Assembly: GCA_003232965.1 (NCBI GenBank)
Contig: QIKG01000014.1
Coordinates: 1-11,328 of the forward strand
Source: Oceanospirillales bacterium
GTDB lineage: Bacteria > Pseudomonadota > Gammaproteobacteria > Xanthomonadales > SZUA-36
Length of the DNA stretch: 11,328 nucleotides
Direction: 5' to 3'
In this document: in pieces, positions 6,230 to 11,328 of the stretch
Layout of the letters: each line of letters begins with the position of its first letter
How positions within the stretch are numbered: position 1 is the stretch's first letter
The notes under the pieces: generated by a model
What the model was told of the DNA's origin: nothing
What the model saw: only the letters and a program-made list of their open reading frames with translations
Database searches by the model: none
Program-made: the position numbers and the translations under genes

Positions 6230-6610
6230 TCAATAATTGTATTGCCGCGCTCGTGTTCTGCAGGCGGATTGCTCCATAACAATCGATTTGACTGTTCGTG
6301 TATCTATACAGGAGCAAGCCCCGGTATCTTCTACCAGAATACAAGCCGCGTTCTTATAGAGGTCTTCCGCCTCTTTCTCCAGCATTTTTTGAGCCTGTTG
6401 GGCCTTCCGAATTTCCACTTCCTTTTTATATGCCAGCGTTCGCTGCTCTGATTCTTCCACGCTTGCCTGAACTTGTTGATTAAAATCTTGAAGTGCATTC
6501 CGGACCACCACATATCGAATAATGTCCGGAATTGAAACAACAAGACCAAAAACCAAACCAGCAACTATTGCTATTAACAGTAACTTTTTGTTAGTCAAAC
6601 TATGCCCCAT
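6230..6610 (-). CDS. Unrecognised membrane-anchored coiled-coil protein
   Basis: Up to 126 residues; I do not recognise the family. One transmembrane helix lies at about 9-29 (KKLLLIAIVAGLVFGLVVS), followed by a charged helical region (about 38-86, rich in Glu, Gln, Lys and Arg) likely to be a coiled coil. A short C-terminal domain has four cysteines (C90, C99, C101, C117) around ACSCIDTRTVKSIV. If the helix is a signal anchor, the C-terminus is periplasmic and the cysteines could form disulfides (inference). The start is uncertain. The best promoter would put transcription almost on the ATG at 6610, and an in-frame TTG at 6598, six bases after GGGG, would give MTNKKLLLIA, a more typical N-terminus. 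The gene is transcribed toward the Xre/RES operon but separated from it by a spacer with its own promoter. Confidence 0.65.
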   Translation of the reverse strand: MGHSLTNKKLLLIAIVAGLVFGLVVSIPDIIRYVVVRNALQDFNQQVQASVEESEQRTLAYKKEVEIRKAQQAQKMLEKEAEDLYKNAACILVEDTGACSCIDTRTVKSIVMEQSACRTRARQYNY

Positions 6611-6924
6611 TCAGAAAATTATATACAGCGCAGCGTTTGCATCAAATATTCTCGGTACTCATACTACAAGGATTGTAGCTATATTCCTACAACAACGCGG
6701 TGTAATAGCTTACTGACGCAGCAGTGTAGCGACGGGAACTCATTCATTCCGGCTCCACTAGCGGAAATGTACTCTTGGAATATAGTGGTAACCTCCGGCC
6801 ATTTCGCTGTGTTTTCTCTAATCGGATAGACTGAGCTAGAATCTATATCCGGGTAATTAACCTACGCGACGGTCAGTCATCTAACGACTGGTTGCTGCTG
6901 TCATCGACAGGCATGCTTTAAGGC
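6611..6924 (+). other. 314-bp spacer before comM, with several small inverted repeats
   Basis: No gene is supported here. Apart from the divergent promoter at its left end it contains CCACTA (6755-6760) against TAGTGG (6783-6788), which competes with AGCGGAAATG (6760-6769) against CATTTCGCT (6800-6808). Two more hairpins lie just before comM: CAGTC (6874-6878) with GACTG (6886-6890), and CTGTC (6898-6902) with GACAG (6906-6910). I could not identify a convincing comM promoter. The mutually exclusive pairings could suggest a folded leader, but this is weak. Confidence 0.3.
6618..6645 (-). promoter_or_regulatory. Promoter candidate for the coiled-coil gene
   Basis: On the minus strand TTGATG (6645-6640) and a perfect TATAAT (6623-6618) are separated by 16 bases. 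The predicted transcript begins near 6611, immediately before the ATG at 6610. It would therefore be leaderless, or use the TTG start at 6598. Confidence 0.55.
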
Positions 6925-8434
6925 ATGGGATTAGCCGTTGTATATAGCCGTGCACAACTTGAAATTGATGCGCCTGAAGTCCGGGTGGAAGTTCACCTGA
7001 GCGGGGGTTTGCCGCGCGTATTTATTGTTGGTCTTCCGGAGGCGGCGGTCAAGGAATCGCGTGACCGGGTACGCTCGGCTATCATCAATTCGGGCTTTAG
7101 CTTTCCAGCCAGTCGGGTTACCATTTCTCTGGCGCCTGCTGACTTGCCCAAGGATGGCAGCCGTTTCGACCTGGCTATCGCGCTGGGAATTCTTGCGGCA
7201 TCTGCACAAATCCCCAAGCAGGCACTAGAAGACTACGAGTTTGTCGGTGAGCTATCGCTTGCCGGTGAACTGCGACCCGTTAGTGGGATCTTGCCCACAG
7301 CACTTGCGGCAACCCGTAAAGGCCGCAAACTCATTATCCCGCAGAGCAATCAGGATGAAGCCGGGTTACTGCGCTCTGATGATGTTTATTGTGCCGCTAG
7401 TTTATTAAATGTCGTTGCTGGCTTACTGGGCAGAGAAACTTTACCCGTCGCACAATTATCGACCACCTCAAAACCGACCAAAGACTTACCTGACCTGAAA
7501 AATGTATGTGGCCAACAGCATGCTATCCGTGCATTGACTGTAGCTGCCAGCGGCGCCCATAATTTACTCTTTATCGGCCCTCCCGGATCAGGCAAAACGC
7601 TTCTCGCCAGCTGCATGCCCGGTATCCTGCCAGACTTGACAGAAGCTGAAGCCCTAGAGGTAATGGCGATTCGATCTGTGGCAGGAAAACCCTTTGATGT
7701 GGGTAACTTCAAGCAGCCGCCTTTTCAAAATCCTCATCACACAGCATCTGCCGTGGCTATGGTTGGAGGGGGCTCAAAACCGCGTCCTGGCGAAATTTCA
7801 TTAGCCCATTGCGGCACGCTTTTTTTTAGATGAATTACCCGAATTTCCGCGTCAGGTTTTGGAGGTGTTACGCGAGCCTCTGGAGTCCGGTCAGATTGTA
7901 ATATCCCGCGCAGCCCGCCAATCCACCTACCCTGCACAATTTCAACTTCTGGCGGCTATGAACCCCTGCCCGTGCGGGTTCAGTGGTGACCGTGATAATA
8001 ACTGTCGTTGCAGCAGAGAGCAAATTGTTCGTTACCGACAGCGAATTTCAGGCCCGCTGTTGGACCGTATTGATATGCAAGTAGAAGTGCCTAGGCTGGC
8101 GCTGGGAAAACTAAAAATCCCGGAGGAATACTCATCCAATAGCAGCCTTAGCAGAAAGACGGTAAGCCATGCGCGTGAACTTCAAATTCAGCGGCAGGGC
8201 TGTGTTAATGCGCAACTCGATAACCAGCAATTGAAGAGCGTCTGTGAACTGCTGCCAAGCGACCAGGATTTTCTGATTCAAACCTGTGAGCAATTGCATT
8301 TGTCAGCCCGGGCTTACACGCGGATACTCAGGTTGGCACGCTCAATTGCTGATATGGCAGCTCAAACTGACATCCAGAAAGAACACCTAGCCGAGGCGAT
8401 TGGTTATCGCCGGGTTTTTAACACCCACACTTAG
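6925..8434 (+). pseudogene. comM: ComM/YifB Mg-chelatase-like AAA helicase, frameshifted by one base
   Basis: Read with one correction this is a full-length 502-residue ComM, a hexameric AAA+ helicase that promotes branch migration of recombination intermediates during natural transformation. Visible features: the N-terminal domain (VYSRAQLEIDAPEVRVEVHL, GLPEAAVKESRDRVRSA, LAPADLPKDGSRFDLAIALG), Walker A GPPGSGKT (residues 218-225), then after the break LDELPEFPRQVLEVLREPLE (Walker B region), the NPCPCGFSGD motif and the C-terminal domain (GPLLDRIDMQVEVPRL). The break is in C-T8-A at 7819-7828: seven Ts would give GTLFLDELPEF, but eight give GTLFFR and stop at 7831-7833. The downstream part has no credible restart. 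Sequencing error, true inactivation, or slippage on T8 are all possible. The start at 6925 matches the family; its ribosome site is poor (TTTAAGG only one base away). The TAG stop overlaps a solo end of the second foldback element. Confidence 0.92.
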
Positions 8435-8481
8435 GGAACCTCTGATCTATTCATGAATGAGTATCTTGAGCCTATAATCTC
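8434..8481. mobile_element. Solo end of the second foldback element
   Basis: About 48 bp match the right half of the 4984-5146 element on the opposite strand. GGGAACCTCTGATC and ATTCATGAATGAG are identical apart from one fewer leading G, and TTGAGCCTATAATC follows after two substitutions. Homology fades near 8481, and no second inverted end is found, so this is a truncated copy. It begins immediately after TTA (8431-8433), the same triplet type that flanks the full copy. It fills almost the whole space between the convergent comM and protease genes. Confidence 0.75.
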
Positions 8482-8489
8482 AATCTGCA

Positions 8490-11328
8490 TTAATTTGGCA
8501 TAAAAGTAACGTCCACCTGTCCATACATTATGTTAGTAACCGAATTAGTTGGTCGCCCATTCCCAGCCAAAAAGGTTGAGGAATGAATTGTAATGTCTCC
8601 ATATGTCTTTGGCATGTTCAAAAACTTGTACGATCCGCCACTTCCGCCCACAACTACTGCAACGGTGTATGTTTGGCCCGCCACAAGAGCAACAGGCGTA
8701 ATTGGGCTATAAGTCCAGCTATTATTGGAGTTTACGGATGTCGTTGCTAGTGTAGCACCAGTGTTTTTATTGTATAGCCTTACGGTTTTATTGCCATTAA
8801 AGTAACCACCTAAACTAGTCACACTACCGTTCACACTGGGCGTGAAATGGTATCCCATTGTATAATTCCAAAAACGGTTAATACCGGAAGCCGTACCACT
8901 GTTTGATCCCCAAGGGGTCTGTTCTAACCCACCGCCACCACATGCCCCATCCATTGGATCAGATCGAGGTTGTCTTGCCATTGGATACTCAAAACCATCT
9001 GACTGGCCATCACAATCAGAATCGGCTATTAATGGATCAGTTCCTAAAATATACTCCATCCCATCAATAATTCCGTCTGAGTCAGTATCTAGGTTTGGAT
9101 ATGCATAGCCAAGTTTAGTTAAATTTGTTACATAACCAATCGATTGCATATAGCTGACTTTCGCTGCCGTGAATACAGCATGATCATCTCTCGCTGAGTG
9201 ATAGGCTCGATATATTGCTACAGCGCCTGGTGGAATACATGTTGGCTCAGGGGAACATAGTGAGTAAATATAGCCCGCGAGTCCGTCCATGTTATAGCCA
9301 GCAGATTTAAAACTAGTAGGCCCTGAAAGCTCGCTTGCCAATACAAGAACCCAATCTGCATCATTTGGGTTCCCTCCATAGGGGCCATACCAATTTTGAC
9401 GGTAGAGAGGGATTGTAGTTCTGCCAGTTGGTGGTGTCGAATGGGTAGTTAATAAAAATATATCCGCCCTAGGTGTACCGATTGAGGGGTTCAGAGGAGA
9501 CTCTGAAAATACAAACCCATTAACTACTGCTTCAGTTGCGTGAGGAATATAACCCAATAATGTATTCAGGCTATATGCCGTTGCAACTTGAGGTTTAGTA
9601 GTCTGGGCAATATCACCAGCAACATTCCCGTACATTGAAAACAATGGGGTGACTCGATTAATAACCGGCAACCCACCCGAAACGCCTAATGCAGCTCTAA
9701 CTGCAAAATCAGCCCGGGGGGCGCCATAACCAAGCATATTATCATAATTCCAGTACGATCCACCGATTGACTGTTGCATAATGCTAGTTACTACTGATCT
9801 ATTGGCAAGCGGATTAACAGATCTTACAAGTCCAGCAACTCCTGATATAAATGGCGCCGCCATTGAAGTACCGGTGCAATACCCATAACCATTAAAGTTG
9901 TCACCATCAGTATGCTCATCGCATTCGGAAGCTGGACTATATACTTTGCCCGGATAAAAAGCTGAAAACACGTCTTTCGCAGGTGCTGAAAACCTGGGGC
10001 CGTTTTGCTGGCTCGTTCCAAAGTTTGACCCAAAGTGTGACCCAAGCAAAAGTTGCCCGATCCAAAACTGACCGCCATTCACATTCTCTAGGCCTGAGAC
10101 CCCAATAACGCGTGGATCATGTGCTGGAAAATCCAACTCATTTGCACCCGCATTGCCAGCTGCAGCAACGATCATAACATCGCGGTCTTCTGCATACGCT
10201 AAGGTCAAACACCTTGGGTCATTCCCATTTGAAGCACAAAAACCAGGAAGAATAGTAGGATCCCCACTACTGAGGTTTAGTATCTGCACACCCATATCTA
10301 TTAGAAACCCCATGCTTGCAAAAGTAGCTGCATCGGACGCGCCTATAGTAGATTCAATTTCCGAGTTATCATAATGCAGGAATGGTGTTGACAAACAGAG
10401 TGGGTGGTTATACTTGGCGATTGATAGCGGACAAGACTTACATATACCCTTTACACCAACCGAGTTAGTTGCGTTTGCCCAATAATTCCTGCTACATGTG
10501 AGCCATGACCCACTATAACCATTCCAACAATGCCATCATTATTAGTATCACAATCAGCATCCGCAGGGAATTGGACTAAGTTGTAAGCATCAACCGATCC
10601 ACCAAGGCCGGCTGTGGCCGTAAATGGATTGCCATTACCTCCATTAGGAGTTGCGTTACTTGAAATTGAAAATGATAAATGTGGGTGATAATTACCCCCT
10701 TTCCAAGTAGTTCCGCTGTAATCGATAAACTCCTCATGAGACATATCGAGCCCAAGATCTAATACCCCAATCAGAGCATGCCCATGGATATAGTTCGCAG
10801 CTGAACCCGCACGCATTTTGTCGTAACCCCAGGTTTTATTCTCGGTTATCACCGCGTTAGTTGATGCCCCGCCACCAGGGGATGGCGGGGCTGCAGAAAC
10901 GGCTAATGGCATAGACTTAACAATAGCCACATACAAAACATTAGGGTCTGCTTTTAGTTCAGTAAAAATTCTCTCAATATCAAGTTCATCTGGGTAATTT
11001 ACAATTAAGTAACGCCCTAACTTCTCTCGGGCGCTCTCAGCATCCGATGATGATCTCTTTTGCTTCGTTGACTCTAGCATTGGTAGGAAAGTAGAGACTG
11101 AAGAAGGTTGGTATTTTTTGAACGTACCAACTGGCATCTTCTTAAAATCTTTAGCTATTGTCTTTTCAATAACTTGAATAGATTTCTTTGCGTCCGCATC
11201 TGCGGCCAATAACACTGTAAATTGCTTCAACCATAAAGATTGATCCGCGGGTGGTTCCCTGAACTTATTCTGTGCTGATAGCGCTGGCTGCAGAAACAAT
11301 AAAGACAATAAAACCACCGTAAATAATT
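8490..11328 (-). pseudogene. Secreted S8 (subtilisin-like) serine protease, one-base frameshift, 5' end beyond window
   Basis: With one correction the visible part encodes about 945 residues. Order: a signal peptide core (LFTVVLLSLLFLQPALSA, cut by the window edge); a prodomain ending near DPNVLYVAIVKSMPLA; and the peptidase domain. Catalytic Asp is in GVLDLGLDMSHEE (codon 10757-10759; DLG replaces the usual DTG), His in VGHGSHVAG (10505-10507), oxyanion Asn in AAAGNAGAN, and Ser in GTSMAAP (9864-9866). After this come a DUF5648-like segment (IPLYRQNW, AIYRAYHSARDDHAVFTAAK, IGYV), a thrombospondin type 3-like calcium repeat (LDTDSDGIIDGMEYILGTDP, DSDCDGQSDGFE) and a C-terminal DUF4082-like beta domain. 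The break is at 10478-10480: three Cs (GGG on the coding strand), where four would give HVAGIIGANATNSVGVKGI without interruption. The first frame ends at 10451; the second lacks a credible start. It is probably extracellular or surface-bound if functional. Confidence 0.92.

Noticed and set aside
7859..8434. Second half of comM as a separate gene
   Set aside because: Its first candidate start is a TTG inside the conserved VLEVLREPLE stretch; the frame continues upstream to the T8 run, so it is one split gene.
8490..10394. Separate protease starting at 10394
   Set aside because: The apparent start is a TTG inside a continuous frame; upstream codons match the missing link to the His block.
1..11328. 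CRISPR array, tRNA, rRNA, integrase or transposase gene
   Set aside because: No spaced direct-repeat array, cloverleaf, ribosomal RNA core sequence or recombinase motif was seen by eye on either strand.

Overview
This window looks like chromosome from a gammaproteobacterium of moderate GC. It is anchored by three conserved genes: a PII signalling protein (glnK), the ubiquinone-synthesis accessory factor ubiK, and the Mg-chelatase-like helicase comM/yifB. In Pseudomonas and relatives these three normally lie close together (glnK, then yqiC/ubiK, then comM). Here more than 6 kb separates ubiK from comM, so the window is best read as a conserved backbone opened by accessory DNA. The genus cannot be fixed from this sequence alone.

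Layout. 118-456 (-) is glnK, divergent from ubiK at 554-784 (+) across a 97-bp spacer with an inverted repeat. 1019-1531 and 1524-3038 (+) are an overlapping pair of bacterial PH-domain membrane proteins (YdbS/YdbT type). 3039-3640 has no confident gene. It holds a minus-strand remnant of a small signal-peptide protein with two in-frame amber codons, a 176-bp foldback element with 23-bp perfect terminal inverted repeats, and a possible 42-codon fragment. 3640-4803 (-) is an AAA+ ATPase with a clear sigma70-type promoter. 4890-4915 is a strong intrinsic terminator. 4984-5146 is a second, unrelated foldback element, flanked by TAA duplications. 5146-6047 (-) is a Xre/RES toxin-antitoxin operon with a promoter and a candidate operator. 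6230-6610 (-) is an unrecognised membrane-anchored coiled-coil protein. 6925-8434 (+) is comM, broken by one extra T in a T8 run. 8434-8481 is a solo end of the second foldback element. 8490-11328 (-) is a large secreted subtilisin-like protease, also broken by one missing base and cut by the right edge of the window.

Working together. GlnK links nitrogen and energy status to ammonium transport, UbiK supports ubiquinone synthesis, and the PH-domain pair probably forms one membrane complex. RES and Xre form a self-regulating toxin-antitoxin module. The ATPase and the coiled-coil protein have no evident partner. The second foldback family sits exactly at stop codons: one copy lies at the end of the RES toxin gene and a half copy at the end of comM. 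In both cases the present TAG stop is built from the target triplet plus the first base of the element.

The two frame breaks, in the adjacent genes comM and the protease, are both single-base homopolymer length changes. Assembly error therefore has to be excluded before either gene is called dead. I see no tRNA, rRNA, CRISPR array, transposase or integrase gene. The most novel material is the pair of foldback elements and the accessory block around them; I do not see a complete new multi-gene system that I can defend.
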